A stretch of DNA of 64,000 bases from NCBI GenBank assembly GCA_034521225.1, contig JAXHMR010000027.1, positions 62,001 to 126,000 of the forward strand, read 5' to 3'. Positions 54,270 through 63,592 of the stretch are shown piece after piece (within the stretch, counting starts at the first letter, position 1; every line of letters begins with the position of its first letter). The notes beneath the pieces were generated by a model. The model was not told where the DNA came from and made no database searches. It was given only the letters and a program-made list of their open reading frames with translations. Source of the DNA: Woeseia sp034521225. GTDB taxonomy: Bacteria > Pseudomonadota > Gammaproteobacteria > Steroidobacterales > Woeseiaceae. The translations under genes were made by a program, and so were the position numbers.

Positions 54270-55755
54270 TCAGATAAGAACCACGTCGAACTGGTCCTGC
54301 AAATACAGCGCCTCCGGCTGCAGCCGCACCGGCTTGCCGGTCTGGCGCTCGATCTCCGCGAGGCCATTCGCCTCTTCATCCAGCAGCAGCTCGATGACGC
54401 TCTGGTGCGCCAGCACCAGTAACCCGTCAAACGTAAACTGGCGGTGCTGGCGAATGATCTCGCGAAAGATCTCGAAACATACGGTCTCGGCGGTTTTTAC
54501 GAAACCGCGCCCGTCACAACTTGGACAGTCCTCGCACAGAATATGCTGCAAACTTTCCCGCGTACGCTTGCGGGTCATTTCAACGAGGCCGAGCGGCGAA
54601 ACGGGCGTCATCTGGTGCCGGGCATGGTCGCGGGCCATGGATTCCTCAAGAACCTGCAGCACACGTTCGCGGTGCTCCGGCACCTCCATGTCGATGAAGT
54701 CAATGATGATGATGCCGCCGAGGTTCCGGAGGGCGCAGTTGCCGCGCGATAGCGACGGCCGCTTCGAGGTTGGTGCGAAATATCGTTTCCTCGAGGTTGC
54801 GATGGCCGACGTAACCGCCGGTATTGACATCGACGGTCGTCATCGCTTCGGTCTGGTCAAAGATGGCGTAGCCGCCGGACTTGAGCGGAATACTGCGACC
54901 GAGCGCCTTGCGGATTTCGTCTTCGGTGCCGTGCAGGTCGAATATCGGCCGGCGGCGTGTGTAGAGTTCAAGCTTCGCCTCGATCTCCGGCAGGAATTTC
55001 GCCGCAAACACTGTCATTTTTTCGAAGTCAGGCGCCGAGTCCACGAGAATTTTTTCGACATCGGCACTGACCAGGTCGCGCAGGATGCGCATTGGCAAGG
55101 GCAAGTCCTCGTGGACCAGCGTCGGTGACTTGCTGTCTTGGCCCTGCTGTTGCACGACCTGCCATAACTTCTGCAGGAACTCGAGGTCGGCGCTCAGTGA
55201 CTCGGCACTCGCGCCTTCCGCTGCCGTACGCACGATGACGCCGCCGCATGTTCCGTCACCCAGCAGCGGTTCGACAATTCCGCGCAATCTCGCGCGCTCC
55301 ACCTCGTCCTCGATCCGTGACGAGACGCCGGCGCCGCTGCCTGCCGGCAACAGCACCACGTACCGTGACGGCAGCGTAATGAAGGTTGTCAGGCGTGCAC
55401 CCTTGTTCCCGAGCGGGTCCTTGACAACCTGCACGAGAACGTCGGACCCCTCGCGCACCAGCGCGCGAATATCGGCCGGCGACTGTTCGCTCTGCGCATC
55501 GTCCGGCATCGCTTTTTGCGCGATGTCCGACGCATGTAAAAACGCCGTCCGTTCGAGGCCAATATCGATGAACGCGGCCTGCATGCCCGGCAGCACGCGA
55601 GACACGCGGCCCTTGTAAATGTTGCTGATCAGGCCGCGACGTGTATCACGTTCAATGAACACTTCCTGCAGGATACCGTTCTCGAGCACTGCGGCGCGGA
55701 CTTCGCGCGGCGTGACATTGATAAGTACTTCTTCTTTTGCCGGTTCTTCGCGCAT
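54270..55755 (-). CDS. rng: Ribonuclease G (frameshifted)
   Basis: RNase G is an RNase E-family endonuclease that processes the 5' end of 16S rRNA and decays some mRNAs. An S1 domain is visible in GLISNIYKGRVSRVLPGMQAAFIDIGLERTAFLHASDI. Catalytic aspartates lie in TTVDVNTGGYVG and in GGIIIIDFIDM. The zinc-link motif is CEDCPSCDGRG. An extra C in a C-run at about 54731 breaks the frame just before LRNLGGIIIIDF. Restored length is about 494 residues. It follows maf by 2 bases. Confidence 0.95.
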
Positions 55756-55757
55756 CG

Positions 55758-56357
55758 TCAGTCTCCGGAGGGGAATCCGCGCGCGAGCACATCAATTCCC
55801 GCCTCGCAAAGGAGTTGCGCACACTCGTAGACCGGAAGTCCGACAATGCCGCTGTAGCTGCCGCTGATCTCGCGCGCGAAAATGCCGGCGAGTCCCTGTA
55901 TGGCATAGCCACCGGCCTTGCCATGCGGTTCGCCGGTCCGCCAGTAGGCATCAGCCTCCGCCGGGCTGATTGTTCGAAACAGGACAGTGCTGACGCTGCA
56001 AGCCGTCAGGCGACGTTCACCGATAACCACCGCAATACCCGTCATCACGTCGTGGCACCGCCCGGACAGGCAGGAAAGCATGTCGAGCGCCTCGTCACGC
56101 GATGCCGGCTTGCCAAAGATACGCTCGTCGAGAACCACTTCCGTATCGGCACCCAGCACGGCCGTGGCCGGCCGGCGCGCGGCCGCGGCCGTGGCCTTGT
56201 CCAGCGCAAGGCGGACCACGAGGTCGGCTGCCGCCTCGCCGGAATGCCGGCTTTCATCAAGGTTTTCACCGCCGTAGCTGAAGCGAAGACCCAGTCCGCG
56301 CAGGATATCGCGGCGACGGGGCGACGCCGAGGCAAGGTGAAGGGGGACGTTTTGCAT
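55758..56357 (-). CDS. maf: Maf family nucleotide pyrophosphatase (YhdE type)
   Basis: Maf proteins hydrolyse dTTP/UTP and modified nucleotides to the monophosphates. The 199-residue frame has the signature LHLASASPRRRDILRGLGL near the start, VLGADTEVVLDERIFGKP with the catalytic Asp, DMLSCLSGRCHDVMTGIAV and GYAIQGLAGIFAREISGSYSGIVGLPVYE. Intact, and placed directly before rng as in E. coli (yhdE-rng). Confidence 0.95.
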   Translation of the reverse strand: MQNVPLHLASASPRRRDILRGLGLRFSYGGENLDESRHSGEAAADLVVRLALDKATAAAARRPATAVLGADTEVVLDERIFGKPASRDEALDMLSCLSGRCHDVMTGIAVVIGERRLTACSVSTVLFRTISPAEADAYWRTGEPHGKAGGYAIQGLAGIFAREISGSYSGIVGLPVYECAQLLCEAGIDVLARGFPSGD

Positions 56358-56403
56358 CGCTCAGGCCATCCGCCGCGGCACCCGGGATGCGGCACTCCGC
56401 AGA

Positions 56404-56871
56404 TCAGGCACGGTGATACGGGTGTCCATCATTCAATGTACTTGCGCGATACAACTGTTCAGCGCAAAGCACGCGCGCCAGGCCATGCGGCAATGTAAGT
56501 CGCGACAGCGACCAGCGAAAATCCGCCTGCTTGAGGCAGGCATCGGCGATTCCGTCGGGGCCGCCGATCACGAAACATATGTCGCGGCCGTCAATCTGCC
56601 AGTCGGTAATGGCATTTGCGAGTTCAATGCTACTGAACTGCGTGCCACGTTCGTCGAGAATCACGGCCCGTTCAGCGGGGCGCATCTCGGCCATTATGCG
56701 CTCGCACTCGTCATCCTTCGCCGCGCCTGGTCCGGCATTCCTGCGCCTGCTTGTCGCAATGGTGCGCAGCGAAAACTTCCAGTGACGCGGCAGCCGTCCT
56801 GCGTAGTCCACAAAAGCTGTGTCTACCCAGCCGGGCTGCCGGTCGCCGACCGCGATCAGGCGCAGGTGCAT
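56404..56871 (-). CDS. rlmH: 23S rRNA pseudouridine-1915 N3-methyltransferase RlmH
   Basis: RlmH is a SPOUT methyltransferase acting on pseudouridine 1915 in helix 69 of 23S rRNA in assembled 70S ribosomes. The 155-residue frame has MHLRLIAVGDRQPGWVDTAFVDYAGRLPR, LDERGTQFSSIELANAITDW, the SAM-binding knot FVIGGPDGIADACLKQADFRWSLSRLTLPHGLARVLCAEQLYRA and the ending HPYHRA. It is 3 bases after rsfS, the conserved nadD-rsfS-rlmH order. Confidence 0.97.
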   Translation of the reverse strand: MHLRLIAVGDRQPGWVDTAFVDYAGRLPRHWKFSLRTIATSRRRNAGPGAAKDDECERIMAEMRPAERAVILDERGTQFSSIELANAITDWQIDGRDICFVIGGPDGIADACLKQADFRWSLSRLTLPHGLARVLCAEQLYRASTLNDGHPYHRA

Positions 56872-56874
56872 GCG

Positions 56875-57225
56875 TCAACCATCTCTGGCCACGGCACTGC
56901 TTGGCGGCAATGACCACAGCTTCTCGAGATTGTAGAACTCACGAATGCGCGGCTGCATGACGTGCACCAGCGTGTCGCCCAGATCGACCAGTACCCACTC
57001 GCTGCCCTCTTCGCCTTCGATGCCAATCGGCCGGACACCGGCTTCGCGTGATGCCTCGACAACGGCGTCGGCGATCGCCTTTACGTGCCTGTTTGACGTG
57101 CCGCTCGCGACGATCATGTAGTCGGTAACGGTCGTCAGTTTGCGCACGTCCAGCCTGACGATGTCCCTGGCCTTCAGGTCTTCGAGTGCATTAACGATTA
57201 CATTGCTGAATTTTTCACTGTCCAT
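56875..57225 (-). CDS. rsfS: Ribosomal silencing factor RsfS
   Basis: RsfS binds L14 and blocks 30S/50S joining during starvation. The 116-residue frame has the DUF143 signature VNALEDLKARDIVRLDVRKLTTVTDYMIVASGTSNRHVKAIADAVVE and the ending GEEGSEWVLVDLGDTLVHVMQPRIREFYNLEKLW. The gene starts directly after the nadD stop, so the three genes are probably translationally coupled. Confidence 0.97.
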   Translation of the reverse strand: MDSEKFSNVIVNALEDLKARDIVRLDVRKLTTVTDYMIVASGTSNRHVKAIADAVVEASREAGVRPIGIEGEEGSEWVLVDLGDTLVHVMQPRIREFYNLEKLWSLPPSSAVARDG

Positions 57226-57912
57226 TCAATTGTCCGGCGATAGGTTGTTTGGGTGGTCGGTTCCGTTGTCCGTGGCAGGTGCCTTGTAGCAGTCAAGGTC
57301 AGCGATCACTGTGCGCACGGCATCCGGCATCAGGAAGCGGGGGTCGCGGCCCACGGCGACCATGTCACGGATATCCGTGGACGATATTTCGAGTTGCGTG
57401 ACGTCGTGGATATAGATGTGGCCGGACTTCGCGTCATGCAGGTCGCCGATGCGGTGCGTGCCGCGATCAGCCAGTAATTCGCCGAGTGGGCCGATATCCG
57501 GCGCGCGCCAGCCTGGCCGATGCGCAACGACGATATGCGCCAGCTGCAGAATTTCGCGCCACTGGTACCACTTGGTCAGGCTCAGGAATGCATCCATGCC
57601 GATGATCAGCGCCAGCGAGCGCAGCGGAAATTCCGCGCGCAGGGCGGCGAGCGTGTCGACCGAATAACTCGGGCCCTGCCGGTGCAGTTCCCGGTCGTCG
57701 ACGACAAAACCATGCTGGCCTTCGGTTGCGGCACGAACCATAGCGAGGCGCTGCTCTGCCGTTGCAAAGGGTTCGCCGCGATGCGGCGGTGTGCCGCACG
57801 GCATGAAACGGACTTCGCCGAAACTGAGTGCCTGCAGCATCTCGAACGCCGTGCGCAGGTGGCCGTAATGTATCGGGTCGAACGTACCGCCAAAAACTCC
57901 AATCGGGCTCAA
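57226..57912 (-). CDS. nadD: Nicotinate-nucleotide adenylyltransferase
   Basis: NadD adenylates nicotinate mononucleotide in NAD synthesis. The start is taken as TTG at 57912 (LSPIGVFGGTFDPIHYGHL), because GGAGGGG lies 6 bases upstream and the nucleotide-binding motif GGTFDPIHYGH must be near the N-terminus. Further motifs are MPCGTPPHR, DDRELHRQGPSYSVDTLAALR, IIGMDAFLSLTKWYQWREIL and ISSTDIRDMV. Length is 228 residues. The long upstream in-frame extension overlaps holA and is rejected. Confidence 0.95.
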   Translation of the reverse strand: MSPIGVFGGTFDPIHYGHLRTAFEMLQALSFGEVRFMPCGTPPHRGEPFATAEQRLAMVRAATEGQHGFVVDDRELHRQGPSYSVDTLAALRAEFPLRSLALIIGMDAFLSLTKWYQWREILQLAHIVVAHRPGWRAPDIGPLGELLADRGTHRIGDLHDAKSGHIYIHDVTQLEISSTDIRDMVAVGRDPRFLMPDAVRTVIADLDCYKAPATDNGTDHPNNLSPDN

Positions 57913-57955
57913 AGTGCCCCTCCTGTCCAGGTCTGTCGCTTGAGTAACAGGCGCA

Positions 57956-58975
57956 TCAGGCCGCGCGTGCCTGGCCGCCGGCCAGCGCCAGCACGATCTG
58001 TGTGGCCAGTTGCCACGGATCGGCGGCAAGCTGGCCTTTTGCTGCCGCATCGGCGTGGCGCGCCGCCTGCAGCAGGCGGTAGAAGTCCGCGCCCCGATGG
58101 CGGCTGACACAGGCCCGCACGAGATCCTGCCGGGTGCGCCAGATGCGGCACTTCTGCATTGCGGCCCCGAGTTCGGTGCCCGCCGCGATGCTGTCCGCCA
58201 GTCTTGCCAGTACGCGCAGTTCACGCGTCAATGCCCACACGACGATCACCGCATCGACGCCCTCCTCGCGCACACCGCCCAGTATCCGCAGCGCGCGGGG
58301 TGCATCGCCGCCGGCAGCAGCGTCGACAAGCTTGTAGACATCGTAGCGGCTGCTGTCGGCAACCGCGCGATGAACCTGTTCGGCGCTGACCGGGCCCTCG
58401 CCCAGCAGCAGCTTGAGCTCTCGATCTCCTGCTGCGGCGGCAAGCAGGTTGCCTTCGACGCGATCGGCGATGAGCCGCACTGCGTCGCGATCCGGCACAA
58501 GTCCGTGCATTTTCATACGCGCGGCGATAAAGCCAGGCAGCTCGCGAGGCGCCACGGGCCAGACCTGTACCAGGGCACCGCCGTTTTCGAGTGCCTGCAC
58601 CCATTTTGCCGCTGCATTGCTGCGATCAAGCCGCGGTGCGCTGACGATGAACAACAGGTCCGGGCCAGCCTGCGAAACCGTATCACAGATGGCCGCGCCG
58701 CCCGTCTTGCCGGGTTTTCCGGTCGGCAGGCCCAGTTCGATAATGCGCTTATCGGAGAACAGCGACAGATTGCCGCCCGCGGCAGTGAAATCCTGCCAGT
58801 CAAAGCCGGCCGTTGCGACGTGCCGTTCGCGGCTGCCGAAGCCGCTCGCTCGCGCCGCCTTGCGAATCGCATCGAGCGCTTCCTGCACCAGCAACGGTTC
58901 GTCGCCGGTCACGAGATAACAGGGCAGCAGAGATTTCCTTAGCCGGTTTTCGAGCTGATTCGCCGGAATTTTCAC
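57956..58975 (-). CDS. holA: DNA polymerase III subunit delta
   Basis: HolA is the delta subunit of the clamp loader and opens the beta clamp. The 339-residue frame begins MKIPANQLENRLRKSLLPCYLVTGDEPLLVQEALDAIRKAARASGF, typical of the family. It continues with FDWQDFTAAGGNLSLFSDKRIIELGLPTGKPGK, clamp-binding region included, and DRVEGNLLAAAAGDRELKLL. It precedes nadD as in many gammaproteobacteria. The usual upstream lptE and leuS are not here; a Trm112 gene lies upstream instead. Confidence 0.95.
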   Translation of the reverse strand: MKIPANQLENRLRKSLLPCYLVTGDEPLLVQEALDAIRKAARASGFGSRERHVATAGFDWQDFTAAGGNLSLFSDKRIIELGLPTGKPGKTGGAAICDTVSQAGPDLLFIVSAPRLDRSNAAAKWVQALENGGALVQVWPVAPRELPGFIAARMKMHGLVPDRDAVRLIADRVEGNLLAAAAGDRELKLLLGEGPVSAEQVHRAVADSSRYDVYKLVDAAAGGDAPRALRILGGVREEGVDAVIVVWALTRELRVLARLADSIAAGTELGAAMQKCRIWRTRQDLVRACVSRHRGADFYRLLQAARHADAAAKGQLAADPWQLATQIVLALAGGQARAA

Positions 58976-59099
58976 TCAGGGGCGCGCGCAGAAGATTCAG
59001 AAGAATCATACCTTGCCGATTGCACGGCAACCAGTGCAGCGCCACGCGCGCTCGGCATGCGTGCCACGCGGCCACGCTGGCTTGCCGGGACGCGCGGCA

Positions 59100-59357
59100 T
59101 CAGGCGCCGAGCTGTTCGAGGCCGACCGACTCGCCTTCCAGCAGCACCGGAATGCCGTCGCTGACCGGGTACAGCAGCTTGCCATCGTCCGTGACCAGCG
59201 CTTCATCCAGCGGCGCCTTGACAACGCTGCCATCGCCATTAACCAGCGCACCTTCGCTGATCCGGGCATTGACCGACTTCAGCAGATCGGCCCGCGCCAG
59301 CGACAACCCGCGGTGCGTTACCGGGCAGCAGAGTATGCCGAGGAGTCTCTTGTCCAT
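59100..59357 (-). CDS. Trm112 family protein (YcaR-like)
   Basis: This is an 85-residue Trm112-domain protein. The N-terminal MDKRLLGILCCPVTHRGL retains a zinc-ribbon-like cysteine pair, and DGKLLYPVSDGIPVLLEGE is the conserved C-terminal motif. Bacterial members often sit by lpxK/kdsB or methyltransferases, and the eukaryotic homologue activates methyltransferases. The role here is unknown. It is divergent from merC. Confidence 0.9.
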   Translation of the reverse strand: MDKRLLGILCCPVTHRGLSLARADLLKSVNARISEGALVNGDGSVVKAPLDEALVTDDGKLLYPVSDGIPVLLEGESVGLEQLGA

Positions 59358-59458
59358 GCGATTCGTCCGTCGTTACTTGTCATCGATATTGTTATGTTAT
59401 ACCATTTTAAAACTGTCTGCCGGCCCGTGCCGGCGACGCCGATCCTGATCGCTGCATT

Positions 59459-59854
59459 ATGTCGCATTCATCCGCCCAGGCTGCCCCATTGCTCGACCGC
59501 ACAGCGGTCGTATTGTCTGGCCTTTGCCTGCTGCACTGCCTCGCGCTGCCGTTTCTGATCCTCGGCACACCGTTTGTCGCGGCGCTGGCCGGCAGCCACT
59601 GGCATGCGCCGATGCTGCTGCTCGTTGTCCCGGTCAGTGCGTTTGCCATTGTGATGGGATACCGAAGGCACGGCAACCTCGCGATTCTCGTGGCGGCGGC
59701 GGTCGGACTGCTGCTGCTGATTTTTGCGGGTACCGTTGCGCACGACACGTTGGGCACCACGGTAGATCGCACGTTGACAGTGTCAGCGTCCCTGCTGCTC
59801 GCCGCCGTGCACTGGCGGAACAGCCACCTCGTGCGGCACGCCCGCAGCAACTGA
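59459..59854 (+). CDS. MerC domain-containing membrane protein
   Basis: This is a 131-residue membrane protein of the MerC family with four predicted helices. The first contains the cysteine motif LSGLCLLHCLALP characteristic of MerC. Later helices are MLLLVVPVSAFAIVMGY, LAILVAAAVGLLLLIFAGTVAH and VSASLLLAAVHW. Plasmid MerC imports mercuric ions. Chromosomal homologues without a mer operon, as here, have no proven substrate. No merR, merA or merT is nearby. Confidence 0.88.
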   Translation: MSHSSAQAAPLLDRTAVVLSGLCLLHCLALPFLILGTPFVAALAGSHWHAPMLLLVVPVSAFAIVMGYRRHGNLAILVAAAVGLLLLIFAGTVAHDTLGTTVDRTLTVSASLLLAAVHWRNSHLVRHARSN

Positions 59855-59866
59855 CCGGCACCCGCG

Positions 59867-60094
59867 TCAGCGGTTCACGCTCGCGATCACATCCCGGTTA
59901 CCGAGCCGCTCGGCCGCGGCCAGCACCCTCGCCCGATCGGCTTCCGCCGGCTTGAACGCGGCGTCTTCACGCAGGCATCGTGCAATCACTTTCATCGCGT
60001 CGACATCATAACCGCGATCCAGCAAATGCCCGATATGGATCTGTGCGCGCGTGACGGGCATGGCCAGCTGCCCGAGTATGGCGGCGGGCGTCAT
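59867..60094 (-). CDS. Small conserved-looking protein downstream of yidD
   Basis: This is a 75-residue soluble, helical protein (TPAAILGQLAMPVTRAQIHIGHLLDRGYDVDAMKVIARCLREDAAFKPAEADRARVLAAAERLG). Its ATG overlaps the yidD stop by 4 bases (ATGA), which strongly suggests a real, coupled gene. I do not recognise the family. Converges with merC. Confidence 0.7.
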   Translation of the reverse strand: MTPAAILGQLAMPVTRAQIHIGHLLDRGYDVDAMKVIARCLREDAAFKPAEADRARVLAAAERLGNRDVIASVNR

Positions 60095-60363
60095 CGCGGC
60101 GGTGCCGCGCGTGGCGCACCCGGGTCGTCCGGGACCGGGTCGTAACCGCTGCCGCCCCACGGATGGCAGCGGCAGAGGCGCTTCGCCACGAGCCAGCTGC
60201 CGCGGAATGCACCGTGTCGCTTGAGCGCCAGGTCCGCGTACTCGGCGCACGTTGGCTGGAAGCGGCAGTTGGCGCCGATGAGCGGCGACAGCAGCGTCCG
60301 GTACAGCCAGACCAGGCCGCGGAGCGGCAGGCCGAGCAGCTGGCCGGCCCGCGCCGATATCAT
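60091..60363 (-). CDS. yidD: Membrane protein insertion efficiency factor YidD
   Basis: YidD is a small inner-membrane-associated protein that assists YidC-dependent insertion. The 90-residue frame has the signature LIGANCRFQPTCAEYADLALKRHG (two conserved cysteines) and WLVAKRLCRCHPWGGSGYDPVP. It is normally found in rpmH-rnpA-yidD-yidC; here it is isolated from those genes, between sufE and a small hypothetical. The ATG overlaps the sufE stop. Confidence 0.94.
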   Translation of the reverse strand: MISARAGQLLGLPLRGLVWLYRTLLSPLIGANCRFQPTCAEYADLALKRHGAFRGSWLVAKRLCRCHPWGGSGYDPVPDDPGAPRAAPPR

Positions 60364-60779
60364 CGTGGTGCGGCCACGGCTGCGTGCTGGCGGATTGCGC
60401 TCAGCATCGCGGCAAGTCCGGTACTGCGCGTCGGGCTCAGGTGTTCTTCCAGACCCAGCGCACTGACGAAATTTGCCGGTGTATGCAGAATATCGGCGGC
60501 CGGTTTGCCGCTGTAGATGCGCAACAAAAGAGCAATGAGACCCGAGACGATCGCCGCGTCACTGATCGCGCGGAACGTCAGCCGGTCACCGTCATGTTCC
60601 GCGACGAACCACACCTGCGATTGGCAGCCGCGGATTTTGTTGGCATCGGTTTTCTCGGTCTCATCGAGATCGGGCAGGCGCCGGCCGAGGTCGATCAGGT
60701 ACTGGTAGCGGTCCATCCAGTTGTCGAAGATCCCGAATTCCTCGATTACTTCGCGTTGCGCCGTCTCGACTTCATTCAT
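60360..60779 (-). CDS. sufE: SufE family cysteine desulfuration protein
   Basis: SufE/CsdE proteins accept sulfane sulfur from a cysteine desulfurase (SufS or CsdA). The 139-residue frame has IEEFGIFDNWMDRYQYLIDLGRRLPDL, the catalytic-cysteine motif KIRGCQSQVWF and IVSGLIALLLRIYSGKPAADIL. No sufS, sufB or csdA gene is in the window, so whether this is SufE or CsdE is open. It lies 8 bases after cysS. Confidence 0.93.
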   Translation of the reverse strand: MNEVETAQREVIEEFGIFDNWMDRYQYLIDLGRRLPDLDETEKTDANKIRGCQSQVWFVAEHDGDRLTFRAISDAAIVSGLIALLLRIYSGKPAADILHTPANFVSALGLEEHLSPTRSTGLAAMLSAIRQHAAVAAPR

Positions 60780-60787
60780 AAATACGC

Positions 60788-62166
60788 TCAGCCCGTGCGC
60801 CGCCAGCGCGTGCCGGACGGGCCGTCCTCGATCGAAATGCCGGCAGCGGCCAGGCGATCGCGAATCGCATCCGCGGCGGCAAAATCGCGCTTACCGCGCG
60901 CCTGCTCGCGGTCCCTTAACAGCGCGTCCACCTCATCACCGGATAGCGCGCCATCGGCGCTCCCGGAAAACCATGCTTCCACGTCGCCCTGCAGCACGCC
61001 GACCAGGTCACCGGATGCCAGCAGTTCCGCCGCCTGCCCTCGGCGCGTGCCGGGATCCGTTGCCTTGTTCAGTTCCCGGGCGAGGTTGAACATTTCCGCC
61101 AGGGCTTTTGGCGTGTTCAGGTCGTCGTCCAGCGCCGCGACGACGGCCTCGGATGGGCTGGCCGATGCCCGTTCGGCCCCGGATACGTCGATGCCGCGCA
61201 GCGCGCCGTAGAGCCGATCGAGCATCCGGCGCGCGGCGTCGAGTGTTTCATCGGACCAGTCAAGCGGTTGGCGGTAATGCGCACTCAACAGCGCGAGGCG
61301 AATGACCTCGCCCGGAATCGTTTTGACCATGTCGTGCACGAGCAGCACATTGCCAAGCGATTTCGACATCTTCGTGCTGTTCATGCTCAGGAAACCGTTG
61401 TGCAGCCAGTAGCGGGCAAACGGCGCACCGCCGTGCGCGCAGGTGCTCTGTGCGCGTTCATTCTCGTGGTGCGGAACACCAGATCCTGGCCGCCGCCGTG
61501 TATATCGATCGTTTGGCCCAGGTGTTTTTCCGCCATCGCCGAGCATTCGATGTGCCATCCCGGACGGCCGCGGCCCCACGGTGAATCCCAGCCCGGCAGG
61601 TCCGGCGTCGACGGCTTCCACAATACAAAGTCCTGCGCGGCTTTCTTGTACGGTGCCACCTCGACACGTGCACCCGCGATCATTTCGCGCAGATCGCGTT
61701 TCGACAGGCGGCCATAGCCGTCGAAAGTGGCCACATCGAACAGCACGTGGCCTTCGACGGCATACGCATGGCCGGCATCAATCAATGCCGCAATCATCGC
61801 AATCATGTCATCAACGTGCTGCGTTGCCCGCGGCTCGATATCCGGCGGCAGCACGCCCAGCGCGCCCATGTCGTCGTTGTACGCCTTGATGAAGCGCTCG
61901 GTTATCTGTTGTATCGGTTTGCCCGTCTCCATCGCGGCCGCATTGATCTTGTCGTCGACGTCCGTGATATTGCGCGCGAACGTCAGCGCATAGCGGCGGC
62001 GCAGCAGTCTGGCCAGCAGGTCGAAGACCACCGCCGGCCGTGCGTTGCCGATATGTGCGTAGTTGTAGACAGTCGGCCCGCACAGGTACATCGTAACCTT
62101 GCCCTCGACGAGTGGCTCGAACGGTACTTTCCTGCCCTGCAATGTGTCGTACAACTGTAGCGTCAT
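60788..62166 (-). CDS. cysS: Cysteinyl-tRNA synthetase (frameshifted)
   Basis: CysS charges tRNA-Cys. The N-terminal part, from MTLQLYDTLQGRKVPFEPLVEGKVTMYLCGPTVYNYAHIGNAR, contains a zinc cysteine (LCGPT) and the HIGN motif. RPGWHIECSAMAEKHLG carries a second zinc ligand. One missing C near 61474 breaks the frame at GGQDLVFPHHENE, which holds the remaining zinc ligands. The second part has the KMSKSLGN motif and the C-terminal anticodon-binding helices. Restored length is about 459 residues. Confidence 0.95.
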
Positions 62167-62351
62167 GGTGCCAGCCAGTCCTCGATCCGTTATCGCGCCC
62201 CGCGGGCGGCCCGCCATGATACCAATATCGGCCGCCGGATTTGGCGCTGTGCCCGGCTCCGGGCTCCCCGGCTCGACCCGTGCGCCTGATACCCTATAAT
62301 CAGCGCCCGGCGTCCGCGGGATGCCGCCCCGATGAGCCACCAGGAGCCAGC

Positions 62352-62837
62352 ATGACCTATCGCGCCATTGCCTTTCAGCCACGGAAAAGCATTGAACAGG
62401 TTGAAGAAGGCACGGACCTTGCGCCCCGCTTTGACGAGCGCGGCCTGATCACCGCCGTCACGACCGATGCCCGCACCGGCGAGTTGCTGATGCAGGGCTA
62501 CATGAACGCCGAGGCGCTCAGCCGCACCATTCAGAGCGGCGAGGCGCATTACTACAGCCGCAGCCGGCAGGCGCTGTGGCACAAGGGCGCTACGAGCGGC
62601 CTGACACAGAAAGTCGAACAACTGCTTGTCGACGACGATCAGGACTGCATCTGGCTGCGGGTTACGGTACACGGCGGCGCGAGCTGTCATGTCGGCTACC
62701 GGTCATGCTTCTACCGGCAGGTACCGGTCGGCGACGCCGCTCAAGGCGAAACGATGACGCTGGAATTCACCGATACTGAAAAGGTGTTTGATCCGGAAGA
62801 AGTCTACGGCGACGCGCCGAACCCGACGATTCTTTAA
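62352..62837 (+). CDS. hisI: Phosphoribosyl-AMP cyclohydrolase
   Basis: HisI opens the purine ring of phosphoribosyl-AMP in histidine synthesis. The 161-residue frame starts MTYRAIAFQPRKSIEQVEEG after CAGGAG. Motifs are LMQGYMNAEALSRTI, YSRSRQALWHKGATSG, and the zinc/metal cysteines in DDDQDCIWLRV and GGASCHVGYRSCFYR. It is a stand-alone HisI without a HisE domain, and longer than usual (most are 120-140 residues) by N- and C-terminal extensions. No other his genes are nearby. Confidence 0.93.
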   Translation: MTYRAIAFQPRKSIEQVEEGTDLAPRFDERGLITAVTTDARTGELLMQGYMNAEALSRTIQSGEAHYYSRSRQALWHKGATSGLTQKVEQLLVDDDQDCIWLRVTVHGGASCHVGYRSCFYRQVPVGDAAQGETMTLEFTDTEKVFDPEEVYGDAPNPTIL

Positions 62838-62848
62838 TCCGGGCGCCC

Positions 62849-63546
62849 TCAGTAGCGCCCCTTGCCCCGTTGCTTCTTGCCGGTGCGCCGCTTGACGGCT
62901 GCCGGCTGCGGTTCCCTGAGGGCCACGGCGCGGGCCTGCAGCAAGTATTCGATCGTGCCGATCAGCCACAGGTAATAGCCCATCAGCTCCATGAACTCCT
63001 CGACAGCGAGCTTGATGACGCGCCGGTAATCGTCGCCCAGCAATGCCATCCACAAAGGCTCGTGTCCGACGATGAGTACAAACGCGAAATGAACCAGCGC
63101 ACCGGCGAAGATCAGCGTCAGTCCCGGCGAGGGCCACATCCTCAGCCACGCGAGGCGAAAGCGTTTACGGTGGCGCCACGAATAAACGATGATCAATGCT
63201 GCGACGACGGCGGTCGCGACCTGCCAGAAATTATCGGCGACGTAGCGGTCGAGGAAGTAATCGAGTTCGCGGAAAAAAACATCAGCGCGATGCCGCCGAA
63301 AGTGATGGCAACGGGCCGCTGTACCACGCAGTTCTGTGCAATCCATGCGAACAGCAGTCCACAGATTATCAGTACACCGAGTTGCAGCAATTCAACCGGT
63401 GAGTATTCACTGGTGCCCAGCGCATCCGTCGGGCCGGAGAATAGCTCGAGCTGCAGACCGCCAGGCGATGCGATCTCGATGCGCGTCAGAACCCAGGTCA
63501 CGAGCGCAACACCAAGGAAATACAGCGTGTAGCGAATCAGTACCAT
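62849..63546 (-). CDS. Multi-pass membrane protein of unknown function (frameshifted)
   Basis: Two frames join into a membrane protein of about 232 residues. The first reads MVLIRYTLYFLGVALVTWVLTRIE, then LLQLGVLIICGLLFAWIAQNCVVQRPVAITFGGIALMFF. The second reads RELDYFLDRYVADNFWQVATAVVAALIIVYSWRHRKRFRLAW, then LIFAGALVHFAFVLIVGHEPLWMALLGDDYRRVIKLAVEEFMELMGYYLWLIGTIEYL, ending in a basic tail. The break is at a seven-A run (63273-63279), a typical length-error site. Six or so helices are predicted. The acidic/histidine residues FMELMGYYLWLIG and VGHEPLW are notable. I do not recognise the family. Converges with hisI. Confidence 0.75.
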
Positions 63547-63592
63547 GCGGAGCCGCTCGCTCGACCGGGCCTGAGACTATAGGACAGATGGC

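Noticed and set aside
54700..54715. Histidine-rich C-terminus (PEPRRHHHH) at the end of one RNase G fragment
   Set aside because: It is the out-of-frame reading of the ATC-repeat coding for GGIIIIDF after an indel, not a real His tail.
59459..59854. Mercury-resistance island around the MerC protein
   Set aside because: No merR, merT, merP, merA or mobile-element gene nearby. The flanks are ordinary chromosomal housekeeping genes.
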